Below are positions 43,619 to 52,763 of a DNA stretch of 64,000 bases, one piece after another. Position 1 is the stretch's first letter; each line of letters opens with the position of its first letter. The DNA is taken from NCBI RefSeq assembly GCF_025802015.1, contig NZ_JAOYFC010000002.1:558001-622000 (forward strand). Direction: 5' to 3'. The translations under genes and the position numbers were made by a program. The DNA is from Falsihalocynthiibacter halioticoli (GTDB taxonomy: Bacteria > Pseudomonadota > Alphaproteobacteria > Rhodobacterales > Rhodobacteraceae). Below the pieces are notes generated by a model, which saw nothing but the letters and a program-made list of their open reading frames with translations, did no database searches and was not told where the DNA came from.

Positions 43619-44814
43619 GCCTCTGCGATAACCCGCACCGCCGCATCCATCGCGCCACTTCCATGCTGGATGTTGAGCGCCTTTAGGCCAGCGTCAATGC
43701 AGCCAATAACTCCGAGCACCATATGCGCATTTACATGCCCCATGTGGCCAATGCGGAAGTGGCCGTGCCACTCTGGTGATCCGGAAGGCGCCATGCCCAG
43801 CCCAATCCCAAGGGTCACGCCCAAATTTTCAGTTAAATAATCGCGGAGCGCAGTTGCGTTGGGCGCATCGATATTAACAGATGTGACAACAAAGCTGCGA
43901 AGGCTTTCATCAGCGATGTTTAACGCGATTGACCCTTCTTTGCCCCATGCCTCGAGAGCAGCCCAAACAGCCCGTGCGAGCGTTTTGTGTCTGGCATAGG
44001 CATTCTCGAGCCCTTCTTCATGGACCAGCATCGTCAGCGCCTCTCGGAGCGCAAATAAGTGATGCGTTGGCGCAGTCCCAGCGAAGTACTGGTAAAATTC
44101 GTCCGGATTCGCGCGCGGGTTCCAATCCCAATACGCCGAGATTTGGTTTAGCCCGTTTCGCGCTTCTGCGGCTTTCGGGCCAAAAAACACAAAACCTACG
44201 CCTGGCGGTGTCATGAGTCCTTTTTGACTTGCTGCGATCATGACGTCGACGCCCCAATCATCCATCCGGAATTCTTCGCAGCCAAGGCAGGCAATACAGT
44301 CAACCATCAACAATGCTGGATGCCCGACCTCGTCTATTGCATCCCTTAACGCCTTGATATCATTGCGAACTGATGTGGAGGTATCAACCTGCACAGTCGT
44401 AATCGCCTTGATCTCGCACTCGGTGTCAGCACGAAGGACCTCTTTGATAACTTCGAGATCGTAAGTTGCGCTCAACCCGAAATCGAGAACACGCGGTTTA
44501 ATCCCAATCCTCGCTGCCATCTCGGCCCATCCCGCACCAAAACGCCCCGTAGCAAGCGCAAGCACTGTCTCTCCCGGTGCCAAAGTGTTTGCGAGTGCGG
44601 CCTCCCAAATTCCGTGGCCATTGGCGATATAGATTGCGACGTTATGTTTTGTGCCTGCAATTGCCTTAAGATCAGGAACAACGCTCGCCACCAAGTCAAC
44701 CAACTCACCCGAATATATGTTCGGCGCCGGACGATGCATTGCCTGCAGCACACGGTCGGGCATGACCGACGGCCCAGGAATTGCGAGATAGCTACGTCCG
44801 TTTGCGAGGCTCAT
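43615..44814 (-). CDS. Class V aminotransferase (alanine/serine-glyoxylate type)
   Basis: A 399-residue class V PLP enzyme. The PLP lysine is in AASQKGLMTPPG, and GPSVMPDRVLQAM at the start and NGHGIWEAALANTL match glyoxylate aminotransferases. Roseobacters use such enzymes for serine-glyoxylate or aspartate-glyoxylate exchange; the bhc genes of the hydroxyaspartate cycle are not here, so the general name is safer. The start is 27 bases after a repeat-rich gap containing two dyads. Confidence 0.9.
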   Translation of the reverse strand: MSLANGRSYLAIPGPSVMPDRVLQAMHRPAPNIYSGELVDLVASVVPDLKAIAGTKHNVAIYIANGHGIWEAALANTLAPGETVLALATGRFGAGWAEMAARIGIKPRVLDFGLSATYDLEVIKEVLRADTECEIKAITTVQVDTSTSVRNDIKALRDAIDEVGHPALLMVDCIACLGCEEFRMDDWGVDVMIAASQKGLMTPPGVGFVFFGPKAAEARNGLNQISAYWDWNPRANPDEFYQYFAGTAPTHHLFALREALTMLVHEEGLENAYARHKTLARAVWAALEAWGKEGSIALNIADESLRSFVVTSVNIDAPNATALRDYLTENLGVTLGIGLGMAPSGSPEWHGHFRIGHMGHVNAHMVLGVIGCIDAGLKALNIQHGSGAMDAAVRVIAEA

Positions 44815-44943
44815 ATTCGGATCCTTTGAAAGTACTCCAAATCGGATTACTCACCAAATTTATCGACGTCAATTGATCTTGAGCCGCCTTGCCTCTCTTT
44901 GGCATTGCTTTAGGCGAAAACAACAATGCCAGAGCGGTCTTTT

Positions 44944-44972
44944 GCGGCGAAATCCGTTTTTTATCGCCGCAC
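44944..44972. repeat. Inverted repeat upstream of the class V aminotransferase
   Basis: TGCGGCGA and TCGCCGCA, eight bases each, flank a 13-base loop. A second dyad, GGCATTG with CAATGCC, lies just to the left (about 44902-44931). There is no T tract, so these may be operator or attenuation elements rather than a terminator of the glycosyltransferase gene. Confidence 0.5.
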
Positions 44973-44995
44973 ACACCAATTTAAGAACTTCGATT

Positions 44996-45688
44996 TCACG
45001 AAGAAGATGTGGCGCTATAGCCTTTGGCCAGCGTCTCTGGCGAGGCGCCAAGCAAGTAACGCGTGAGTGTTATCCAGTTGCGCAATACGCGCCGCGTGTA
45101 CCCATCGCGTTCATAGCGCTCAGCACTGGTTTCCACATCACAACCAGCAGGTTTGAGCCTGCCCCGCAGCGCGCGCGCAATTGCTACGTCTTCCATAAGA
45201 GGTTGATCGCGGTAACCGCCAATTTCTTCATACAAAGCCTTAGAAATCAGCAGAGATTGATCACCGTAAGGCAGCCCCATCAGCGACGATCGCAGATTTG
45301 CTCCTCGGGCAATAAGTCCTGCTTTGATCCCGCCTTGGGCGAACTTGAGCTTGCCGTAACCCGCTTGATCTGGGCGAGCGGCAAACGAACTTACCGCCTT
45401 GACCCAGCCTGCGGCGAGCTTTGTGTCAGAGTGCAGAAACAGGAACCATTCGCCATTCGCTGCGTTTGCGCCGCGACGAAGCTGCCCCCCGCGTGACGCA
45501 GGGCCAGAAACAATTTCGGCTCCAACATCACGAGCAATTTCGAGCGTTCTGTCGAATGAGCCTCCATCGCTCACGATCACTTCGCGTATGATACCTTGAG
45601 CAACACCTTCCATCAGGCTCGCGAGCGTATCCGGAAGCCCCGCTTCAGAATTCAGTGTCGGAATAACAATCGAGAGAGGTGCCCGCAT
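44996..45688 (-). CDS. Glycosyltransferase family 2, TIGR04283 type
   Basis: A 230-residue GT2 enzyme. It opens MRAPLSIVIPTLNSEAGLPDTLASL, with SDGGSFDRT and FLHSDTKLAAGW for nucleotide-sugar and metal binding, and QPLMEDVAIARALRGRG-like acceptor-site sequence later. It fits the selenodomain-associated transferase 2 family (TIGR04283), usually paired with a TIGR04282 partner, which is not next to it. The ATG at 45688 lacks a strong ribosome site. It is divergent from ygfZ with 84 bases between. Confidence 0.88.
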   Translation of the reverse strand: MRAPLSIVIPTLNSEAGLPDTLASLMEGVAQGIIREVIVSDGGSFDRTLEIARDVGAEIVSGPASRGGQLRRGANAANGEWFLFLHSDTKLAAGWVKAVSSFAARPDQAGYGKLKFAQGGIKAGLIARGANLRSSLMGLPYGDQSLLISKALYEEIGGYRDQPLMEDVAIARALRGRLKPAGCDVETSAERYERDGYTRRVLRNWITLTRYLLGASPETLAKGYSATSSS

Positions 45689-45772
45689 TTTCACGCAATC
45701 ATTAGATTTGCTTCTGTCCTTTTCACAACAGATACACCTATATTGGTCTCTGCTGTGAAAGAGGAACATACA

Positions 45773-46501
45773 ATGTCTAGCGATACACGCAACGTCTTGA
45801 AAATATCCGGCAAGGATCGCGTAGAGTTTCTTCAGGGGCTCGTCACCAATGACGTTATAAAAGGCGGCCTTATCTATACCGCGCTGCTCACCCCTCAGGG
45901 CAAGTATCTCGCCGATTTTTTCCTGCTGGATACGGGTGAAGAGTTTTTAGTGGATGTTGATAGCAGCCTCACGGCGAGCCTTGTCCAACGGCTAAACATG
46001 TACAAACTACGAGCCGATGTTGCGATCGAAGAAACCTCGCTCCGCGTATCCAACGGCTTGGGCGAAACTCCTGACGGCGCACATGCAGATCCAAGGCACC
46101 CTCAACTAGGCTGGCGATCCTACGGAGAGTCGGACGATACAATGGACCTAACCGCGCTTCGCGTCGCGCACACTATTCCACAAAGCGGTGTTGAGCTAAC
46201 GCCCGACACTTATATCCTCGAAGCTGGCTTTGAGCGGTTGAACGGTGTGGACTTCAAGAAAGGCTGCTACGTTGGGCAAGAAGTTACCGCGCGCATGAAA
46301 CACAAAACCAAGTTGCGTAAGGGGCTAGTAACCGTCGAGATTTCTGGCGCGGCGCCCATAGGGACCGAAATTACGAATGCCGGCAAACCGGCGGGCACGC
46401 TCTATTCGCAAGCGGGAACCCAAGCGATTGCCTATCTTCGGTTCGATCGCGCAAAAGGTGATCTAAATGCAGGAGACGCTCGCATTACCGCAAACCTCTA
46501 A
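45773..46501 (+). CDS. ygfZ: YgfZ/GcvT-domain iron-sulfur cluster assembly protein
   Basis: A 242-residue folate-binding-like protein. The signature K-G-C-Y-x-G-Q-E is present in DFKKGCYVGQEVTARMKHK near residue 165. The N-terminal part (LKISGKDRVEFLQGLVTNDV) is the GcvT-like fold. YgfZ proteins help repair or assemble certain iron-sulfur enzymes. The ATG at 45773 has a GAGGAAC site, and an upstream ORF extension is not family-like. Confidence 0.93.
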   Translation: MSSDTRNVLKISGKDRVEFLQGLVTNDVIKGGLIYTALLTPQGKYLADFFLLDTGEEFLVDVDSSLTASLVQRLNMYKLRADVAIEETSLRVSNGLGETPDGAHADPRHPQLGWRSYGESDDTMDLTALRVAHTIPQSGVELTPDTYILEAGFERLNGVDFKKGCYVGQEVTARMKHKTKLRKGLVTVEISGAAPIGTEITNAGKPAGTLYSQAGTQAIAYLRFDRAKGDLNAGDARITANL

Positions 46502-46532
46502 CGCACTAGTATGTTAAATTAGAGGGGTGCAC

Positions 46533-46558
46533 AAAAAAGCCCCGCGTTGGCGAGGCTT
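46533..46558 (-). terminator. Rho-independent terminator of efp
   Basis: AAGCCCCG and CGAGGCTT form a stem with one G-U pair around CGTTGG. On the minus strand it is followed by a run of T, placing it 18 bases past the efp stop and close behind the converging ygfZ stop. Confidence 0.8.
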
Positions 46559-46576
46559 AAATGACTTTTCTTAACC

Positions 46577-47140
46577 TTAGGCGCGCTCGGAATATTCCAT
46601 CGTTTCGGTATTCACGACAACATCCTCATCCTGCCCTACAAAGGGTGGAACCATGATTTTAACGCCGTTGTCCAAAATTGCGGGCTTAAAAGAATTGGCA
46701 GCTGTCTGCCCCTTTACCACCGGCTCAGTCTCGACAACCTTACACACGACTTTCTGTGGAACCGTCGCATTAAGCGCCTCTTCATCATAATATTCGATCA
46801 CAACTGTCATACCATCCTGAAGAAAAGGACGTCGATCACCAAGAATATCAGAAGGCAGTTCGATCTGGTCGTAGGTCACCGTATCCATGAAGACCAACAT
46901 TCCATCATTCTCGTACAAGAATTGTTGATCTTTCTGCTCCAGACGCACGCGTTCGACCTTATCGGCGCTGCGGAAACGTTCGTTCAGTTTTGAACCGTTG
47001 CGGAGATTTTTCATCTCAACTTGGGCAAAAGCGCCGCCTTTTCCTGGCTTTACGTGGTCTACTTTAACCGCAACCCACAGCCCGTCATTGTGTTCAAGCA
47101 CGTTTCCAGGCCGAATTTCGTTCCCATTGATTTTTGGCAT
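46577..47140 (-). CDS. efp: Translation elongation factor P
   Basis: A 187-residue factor that relieves ribosome stalling at polyproline. The modified-lysine site is K34 in VKPGKGGAF, and the three barrel domains are complete. The ATG at 47140 gives MPKINGNEIRPGN; the in-frame extension upstream is not conserved. No epmA or epmB gene is adjacent. Confidence 0.97.
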   Translation of the reverse strand: MPKINGNEIRPGNVLEHNDGLWVAVKVDHVKPGKGGAFAQVEMKNLRNGSKLNERFRSADKVERVRLEQKDQQFLYENDGMLVFMDTVTYDQIELPSDILGDRRPFLQDGMTVVIEYYDEEALNATVPQKVVCKVVETEPVVKGQTAANSFKPAILDNGVKIMVPPFVGQDEDVVVNTETMEYSERA

Positions 47141-47354
47141 TTCAAATCTCGTCGCAAAGGTTGATGTAAACGTTTGTGTACCTATATATTGAGCGACGAT
47201 AGAGAACAAGACGACTATATCGGACGTTTGAACTACAGAGCTATGCGCTCAACGCATAAGTGATATGCATTTCAAGGTATACCGAATCGCGCAATTATCG
47301 CCATATTCGGCAAACGCCCCAAAGTGCAAGAGCAAGAATCAAAAGGACGACGAG

Positions 47355-47669
47355 ATGGCTGATTTCGTTGATGGCACCGCTTTCAACCACGAACAAGGTA
47401 ATCGCTCGCGAAAGTTATTCGCAGCGGTGGTTTTGGCTGCATTGGATGATGCAATTGCAGATGACAAAAAATATGGCAACGGTCCTGAACAGATCGCACG
47501 CTGGGCACGTTCGCGTGACGGCCGTGAAGTTCTGTCCTGTGCCGGAATTGACCCGAACGAACGTGTTGTCGAAGGGTTGATGGAATTTGTTTCCAACGGC
47601 GTGCGGACGTCTGTTGCGCTCTCCCGCGAGGAAAGCGAACGCCGCAACCAGCAGGCCGAAGCTGCCTAA
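47355..47669 (+). CDS. Small conserved acidic protein, possibly DUF6280
   Basis: A 104-residue soluble helical protein opening MADFVDGTAFNHEQGNRSRKLFAAVVLAALDD, followed by KYGNGPEQIARWARSRDGREVLSCAGIDP. This pattern recurs in roseobacters and I believe it is the family DUF6280, though that name is from memory. The ATG at 47355 follows AAAAGGACGACGAG. It is divergent from efp and has its own strong terminator. Function unknown. Confidence 0.8.
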   Translation: MADFVDGTAFNHEQGNRSRKLFAAVVLAALDDAIADDKKYGNGPEQIARWARSRDGREVLSCAGIDPNERVVEGLMEFVSNGVRTSVALSREESERRNQQAEAA

Positions 47670-47694
47670 ATCCTCACTGCATGTGAGAGTAACA

Positions 47695-47724
47695 AGCGCG
47701 CCCTCAGGGCGCGCTTTGTTTTTG
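47695..47724 (+). terminator. Rho-independent terminator after the small conserved gene
   Basis: A perfect ten-pair stem AAGCGCGCCC/GGGCGCGCTT with a TCA loop, followed by TGTTTTT. It begins 26 bases after the stop. Confidence 0.92.
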
Positions 47725-47797
47725 TGCGCCTAGTTCTTGTACTTCGCGGGACTTTCCCCGACATTGCCTAGAAACAAGCGACAGTCGGAGCATCTTC

Positions 47798-49249
47798 TTG
47801 GCAAAAGCAATCATGATACAGGGCGCGGGCTCTAACGTCGGCAAGTCAATGATTGTTGCCGGCCTCGCGCGCGCGCTGGTCAATCGCGGCTATTCGGTAT
47901 GCCCCTTCAAGCCACAAAACATGTCAAACAACGCAGCAGTAACGCGTGACGGCGGAGAGATTGGGCGCGCGCAGGCTCTTCAAGCCATGGCTGCCCGTGT
48001 AGCCCCCATTGTCGACATGAACCCAATACTTCTCAAACCAGAGACAGACGTCGGTGCGCAGGTCGTGGTTCGCGGTCAACGACGATGTAGCATGAAGGCC
48101 AAAGAATATGGCGCATTTAAAGAAAGCCTGCTTCCAGAAGTGCTGTCGAGTTTTAAGCGGTTGGCAGGAAGCTGCGACATTGTTCTCGTTGAGGGCGCAG
48201 GCAGCCCTGCCGAAATCAACCTTCGTGCAGGCGACATTGCCAATATGGGCTTTGCAGAAGCCGCGTCTGTTCCCGTTGTCCTTATAGGAGACATTGACCG
48301 CGGCGGTGTAATTGCACAGGTCGTAGGCACCCATGCGGTCCTTCCCGAAGAAGACCGCCAAAGGATCAAAGCCTTCGCAATCAACAAGTTTCGCGGCGAT
48401 GTCAGCTTGTTTGACGAAGGGTTAACAGAGATTTGCGATCGGACCGGATGGCGCTCTCTCGGCGTTCTCCCTTGGTTCCCTGACGCAGGAATGCTGCCTG
48501 CCGAAGATATAATGGACATTCGAGCAACGCACCAGGGAACGTTCAAGATTGCGGTGCCCCGCCTCAACCGGATTGCCAACTTTGACGATCTTGATCCACT
48601 CCTCGCCGAAGAGACGATTAGCGTGGAAATCGTTGAACCCGGGTGCCCACTGCCGGGCGATGCCAATCTCATTCTGATACCAGGCAGTAAGTCGACTATC
48701 GCCGACCTCGCCCATTTCCGCGCGCAAGGATGGGATATTGACCTCGCCGCCCATATTCGCCGTGGCGGACATGTCTTAGGAATCTGTGGGGGCTATCAGA
48801 TGCTCGGCAAAGAGTTGATCGACGACATGGGCCTAGAAGGTACGCCAACACGCGTGAAGGGCTTGGGGCATCTTGACGTCATAACAAAAATGCTGCCCGA
48901 AAAACGGCTAGAGCTGTCCAATGGGCGTCATATTGAAACCGGCCTTTCGATCAAAGGCTATGAGATCCACATAGGCGAGACCGATGGGAAAGACTGCGCC
49001 AACGCAGCCTTCGAAGTTGGTGGCCGCCCAGAGGGTGCAGCTTCCGGGAATGTTGTCGGGTGTTATCTACACGGAATTTTCGCCGCTGACGAATTTCGGC
49101 GGGCCTTTTTCGCGAAACTAGGCTTGGACATCAAACCAAGACAGCATGAAGCGCAAGTCGAAGAAACGCTCGACGCGCTCGCTGCGCATCTAGAGCTGCA
49201 CTTTGACATCGATGGTTTGTTAGCGCTTGCCGAGCCCGTCGAAACTTAG
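47798..49249 (+). CDS. cobQ: Adenosylcobyric acid synthase (glutamine-hydrolysing)
   Basis: A 483-residue enzyme of cobalamin synthesis that amidates adenosylcobyrinic acid a,c-diamide four times. The N-terminal ATP domain begins MIQGAGSNVGKSMIVAGLARAL, and the glutaminase Cys is C330 in LGICGGYQMLG. It starts with TTG at 47798, which has GGAG at the right distance; the ATG at 47813 has none. It stands alone, without other cob genes. A cobalamin-dependent reductive dehalogenase is encoded in the same window. Confidence 0.95.
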   Translation: MAKAIMIQGAGSNVGKSMIVAGLARALVNRGYSVCPFKPQNMSNNAAVTRDGGEIGRAQALQAMAARVAPIVDMNPILLKPETDVGAQVVVRGQRRCSMKAKEYGAFKESLLPEVLSSFKRLAGSCDIVLVEGAGSPAEINLRAGDIANMGFAEAASVPVVLIGDIDRGGVIAQVVGTHAVLPEEDRQRIKAFAINKFRGDVSLFDEGLTEICDRTGWRSLGVLPWFPDAGMLPAEDIMDIRATHQGTFKIAVPRLNRIANFDDLDPLLAEETISVEIVEPGCPLPGDANLILIPGSKSTIADLAHFRAQGWDIDLAAHIRRGGHVLGICGGYQMLGKELIDDMGLEGTPTRVKGLGHLDVITKMLPEKRLELSNGRHIETGLSIKGYEIHIGETDGKDCANAAFEVGGRPEGAASGNVVGCYLHGIFAADEFRRAFFAKLGLDIKPRQHEAQVEETLDALAAHLELHFDIDGLLALAEPVET

Positions 49250-49270
49250 TCCAACAAACTCTGGCAAATT

Positions 49271-50176
49271 TCAGTCGAAATCGGGCGAGCTTACGATCCG
49301 GTGAATTTCACGACGCACAAGTTTGCGCACATTGCGTGTAATTCTCTCACCAAGAGCACCTTGGAGTTCGCTACGAACAATCTCTGAAACCAACTCGCGC
49401 AATGCCTCTTCGTCAAAGGCACTCTCTTCTTGAGGAAGGTTCTCGGTGGTGGGCTGCGGTACGATCTCGTGGACGTTTGCAGCGGTATCGTCTTGTGCAG
49501 GCGTCTCTACTGGCTGAAGAACTGGTTTGCTCTCCTGAGCCTTTTGACGGCGCATGAATGCGATATCGATGGGCTGCTCCGATGGTGTCAGAGCCCGCGC
49601 CAATTCGGCATCGATCTCGTCATCTACTTCTTCTAGCGGCTGTGTTTCAGGAGTCGACCCAGCGATTTCGCTTCCGTCCGGTTCCCAATCGCTTTGCTGG
49701 CCGGAAATCGCGGCTTCGAGTTCGGCAATCGTCGCTTCCAAACGCGACTGCGCCCGTGAAATATCGGCGCGCAATTCGTCACTGGAGCTTGATGCACTTG
49801 GCGTATCGTCTTTGATCTGCTCGTCGCTCAATGGCGTACTGAGGACAAGCGGATCAGTTCGATGCCTGAACAATGCTTTACGGGGCTTTTCCGTTTCGCG
49901 ATTTTCGGAAGCAGCACTGTCATCAGCCGATTCTAATTCCCGCACTGGCTTTGCTTCAGACTCTTGGCTCTCATTCACACGAAAAGCTGGCGTTAAAACC
50001 AGCGCATCACGCGGCTTTGCTTCTGCCAGAGGCTTGTCGCTTTTAAGCTCAAGCACACTTGCTTTTTCAGTCTTTGCAACGACGTCATCGTCTCGCTGTG
50101 GCTTGTCCTCTTTGAACAAGCGGCGGATTGATGAAATTACGTCTTCGACTTCAACATTTGTCACGGAATCGGACAT
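49271..50176 (-). CDS. PopZ-like polar organiser candidate
   Basis: A 301-residue acidic protein. A short N-terminal helix (NVEVEDVISSIRRLFKED) resembles the PopZ start (pattern EEILASIRRIISED), a long acidic, proline- and serine-rich disordered middle follows, and the C-terminus is a predicted helix bundle (ALRELVSEIVRSELQ, then ITRNVRKLVRREIHRIV) like the PopZ/DUF2497 oligomerisation region. This order is the PopZ pattern, but overall identity looks low, so the call is tentative. The ATG at 50176 follows AGGA. It lies between cobQ and tolC. Confidence 0.6.
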   Translation of the reverse strand: MSDSVTNVEVEDVISSIRRLFKEDKPQRDDDVVAKTEKASVLELKSDKPLAEAKPRDALVLTPAFRVNESQESEAKPVRELESADDSAASENRETEKPRKALFRHRTDPLVLSTPLSDEQIKDDTPSASSSSDELRADISRAQSRLEATIAELEAAISGQQSDWEPDGSEIAGSTPETQPLEEVDDEIDAELARALTPSEQPIDIAFMRRQKAQESKPVLQPVETPAQDDTAANVHEIVPQPTTENLPQEESAFDEEALRELVSEIVRSELQGALGERITRNVRKLVRREIHRIVSSPDFD

Positions 50177-50251
50177 GATTTTTCCTGCTGTCACCTCACG
50201 AAAGAGTGTACTTCGATTTCCCCCGTCTGCCAACAGATAGAGAAAATTCGA

Positions 50252-51646
50252 TTATTTCGAGAGGCTCTTTAGCACACGATCCAATGCTCGACCTTGCTGG
50301 CTGAATGCCGCCGGCGCGTTTTCAACAGCTCTGTAATAGGTCTCTGGGTCGTATGTTTGCACGTTCAAATTGAGGTTTTCCGCAGTCAGAAGCCCCATTG
50401 ACGCCAACAAACCATAGGCCGCGAGGTACTGGTTGGTTGTTGCATCAATGACACGCGCGCGCGCATCCAAGAGGTTCTGTTCGGAGTTCAAAACGTCGAG
50501 CGTTGTACGCGCACCAAGGCGGGCTTCCTCACGAACACCTTCAAAAGCGTCCGTTGCAGCAACAACCTGAGCCTTCAGAGCCTCAAGGCTGGCACGCGAC
50601 ACGAGGAGAATAGACCATGCACGTCCAACGTTTTCGTCAACGTACAGTCTTGCCTGGTGAAGGTTCGCGCGTTGCCCCTGAACATTCGCCAATGCCTGAC
50701 GTTGAACCGAAGGAATGCGGCCACCTTGATAAATCGGACCGGACAGCTCCAGACCGACCGATGCGTCAGAACGGTTAAATGTTTGTGAGTACGCTGTGTA
50801 GCCAGCACGTGCGGTTGCCGAAAGTGTAGGACGGTAAGCAAGACGTGCGGCTTGTTCGTTGATTTCCGCAACTCGGACGAATTTCTGTGCAGCGAGAATA
50901 TCCGGATGCGTACGCAGTGCGACTTGACGTGCGGCTTCAAGCGACGAAGGCGTCGTCGGTGCGCGCGGTGGTTCCACATAGCCTGTTGGGTATTTGCCAA
51001 TCGCGGTCCGATAGACTTCGCGGGAGATCGCTTCTTGGCCCTGCGCTTCGACAAGATCGCTACGTGATGATTCGAGGCTAGCCTGAGCGAGCGATACGTC
51101 TGTTCGCGTTACTTCACCAACATCAAAGCGGTCCTGAGTGGCCTGAAGTTCTTGTGTCAACACTGCAAGGTTGCTGCGCGCGAGGCGAACAAATTCTTGA
51201 TCTCGGTGCAGACCCATATATGCCGAAACGGCGTCATACAAAACTTGCTGTTCAACAGAGATCAGGCCCTGCCGAGTAGCGAGGACTGCTTCTTTAGCGG
51301 CTTCAACAGAAAGCTGGTTACGACCAAAGTCGAAAAGGATGACTTGCGCGCTGATGAAAATATCACCACTGAGGACGCTGCCCTGACCAATCGCAGGGTT
51401 CTGTGCATCAAAGTAATCGCCATAGGTACGCGCGATATACGATAGTGTCGGGCGAAGGGATGCCATGGCTTGCGCCACGTCTTCGTCTGCAGCGCGCAAA
51501 ACCGCGCGGTTCTGCTCAAGCAAGCCACTATTGTTGTATGCAGCTGCCAATGCCGAAGGCAAAGATTCTGCGCGAACGACGGTGGAACTCGCCAAAACAA
51601 TTGTCGCCGCGATGGCCGCTCCACGTTTCAGAAACTTAAGTCCCAT
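50252..51646 (-). CDS. tolC: TolC-family outer-membrane efflux protein
   Basis: A 464-residue TolC trimeric channel subunit. A signal peptide (LKRGAAIAATIVLASSTVVRAES) precedes repeated helical hairpins of two outer-membrane efflux domains, with the conserved VGEVTRTDVSLAQASLESSRSDL and LGARTTLDVLNSEQNLLDAR in each half. The ATG at 51646 with GGGAG is preferred to the GTG two codons upstream. It serves type I secretion or drug efflux; no partner pump is adjacent. Confidence 0.93.
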   Translation of the reverse strand: MGLKFLKRGAAIAATIVLASSTVVRAESLPSALAAAYNNSGLLEQNRAVLRAADEDVAQAMASLRPTLSYIARTYGDYFDAQNPAIGQGSVLSGDIFISAQVILFDFGRNQLSVEAAKEAVLATRQGLISVEQQVLYDAVSAYMGLHRDQEFVRLARSNLAVLTQELQATQDRFDVGEVTRTDVSLAQASLESSRSDLVEAQGQEAISREVYRTAIGKYPTGYVEPPRAPTTPSSLEAARQVALRTHPDILAAQKFVRVAEINEQAARLAYRPTLSATARAGYTAYSQTFNRSDASVGLELSGPIYQGGRIPSVQRQALANVQGQRANLHQARLYVDENVGRAWSILLVSRASLEALKAQVVAATDAFEGVREEARLGARTTLDVLNSEQNLLDARARVIDATTNQYLAAYGLLASMGLLTAENLNLNVQTYDPETYYRAVENAPAAFSQQGRALDRVLKSLSK

Positions 51647-51716
51647 ATCCACACTCCCGGTTCATTGACCAATTATTACTTAATAAAACACAGAGGAAAC
51701 GACTCTCCGGTTTCTG

Positions 51717-52370
51717 TTATAGTACAAATTCTTCTGTCTTTTCAAATCCTAGCAGCACAGGTGCATCCGCATTGAAGGCTCTGCGCCACGCAATTGTGCC
51801 ATCCGTTTTCTGACCGATCCGAACCTCGCCGAGTGTTCCCTCTACAAATAGAGCCGCAATTCGGCCGCCATCTTTGAGTTGATCCGCGATGGATTGAGGC
51901 AATACTTCGATACCGCCTTCGATAACGATAATGTCGTAAGGACAGTGCTTCGCCGCACCGTTAGCAAGTGGCCCTGCGACGACTGCTGCGTTGTCTATTC
52001 CACCGGCCGATAGCGTTTCCTGAGCAGTATCCGCCTGTGCTTCATCGCTCTCCACACCCACGACAGTATCGCCCATATGCGCGAGCACTGCAGTCGAGTA
52101 CCCAAGCCCACAGCCCACATCGAGGATCAGGTCACTTGCCTGAATATCAAGCGCATCAAGCATTTTACCGAATGTACGTGGCTCCAGCAGCACCCGCCCT
52201 TCGCCTAACGCGATATTTCCATCAAGATATGCCGCTTCCCGCAGCTCCTCTGGAACATAATCTTCGCGCGGCACTTCTAGCATAGCCGCAATAATCGGGA
52301 ATTTGGTAACATCGGACGGGCGAATTTGTGTATCGACCATCATTGTGCGGCGGGTAGAAAAATCAGTCAT
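51717..52370 (-). CDS. Protein-L-isoaspartate O-methyltransferase family protein
   Basis: A 217-residue SAM-dependent methyltransferase of COG2518. Motif I reads LILDVGCGLGYSTAVLAHMG, with VVGVESDEAQ as the acidic loop and ALGEGRVLLEPRTFGKMLDAL as the front segment. Compared with typical Pcm, the active-site region is shorter and the enzyme may act on something else, as several roseobacter homologues next to tolC do. Its order with tolC (70 bases apart, same strand) is common in Rhodobacteraceae. Confidence 0.87.
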   Translation of the reverse strand: MTDFSTRRTMMVDTQIRPSDVTKFPIIAAMLEVPREDYVPEELREAAYLDGNIALGEGRVLLEPRTFGKMLDALDIQASDLILDVGCGLGYSTAVLAHMGDTVVGVESDEAQADTAQETLSAGGIDNAAVVAGPLANGAAKHCPYDIIVIEGGIEVLPQSIADQLKDGGRIAALFVEGTLGEVRIGQKTDGTIAWRRAFNADAPVLLGFEKTEEFVL

Positions 52371-52627
52371 TGACTAAACTCGTTCGTCTAGTTTCGTTTC
52401 ATCTGTGATGCCACAGTTCAAGAAGATGAGCAATAATCGCTGGCAGCCAGAGATGTATTCTTTTCAAGACCATCAAAAACGTTGAACAATTACCACATTT
52501 AGCTGGAATTGTTCGCATTTTTGACGGTCGCGGTTTCGCTCAGTGGAAAAGAGCACTTGAAGTGCTCTAGATATGCTCCTAAACAACGCACGAACGGCGA
52601 CTCTTAACGAGATGCCACACCACAAAA

Positions 52628-52701
52628 GGCGAGTTGGCGGAGTGGTGACGCAGCGGATTGCAAATCCGTGTACACCGGTTCGATTCCGGTACTCGCCTCC
52701 A
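52628..52701 (+). tRNA. tRNA-Cys (anticodon GCA)
   Basis: A 74-base tRNA with acceptor GGCGAGT/ACTCGCC, anticodon loop TTGCAAA (GCA) in a CGGAT/ATCCG stem, T arm CCGGTTCGATTCCGG and encoded CCA end. A tyrosine integrase begins its 3' end 63 bases downstream, so its 3' part is the probable attachment site. Confidence 0.97.
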
Positions 52702-52763
52702 TTTAAAAACAATCACTTACATCACTCCTTGCCGTGTTTGAGGCCCCGCGTTTACAGGGGCGT

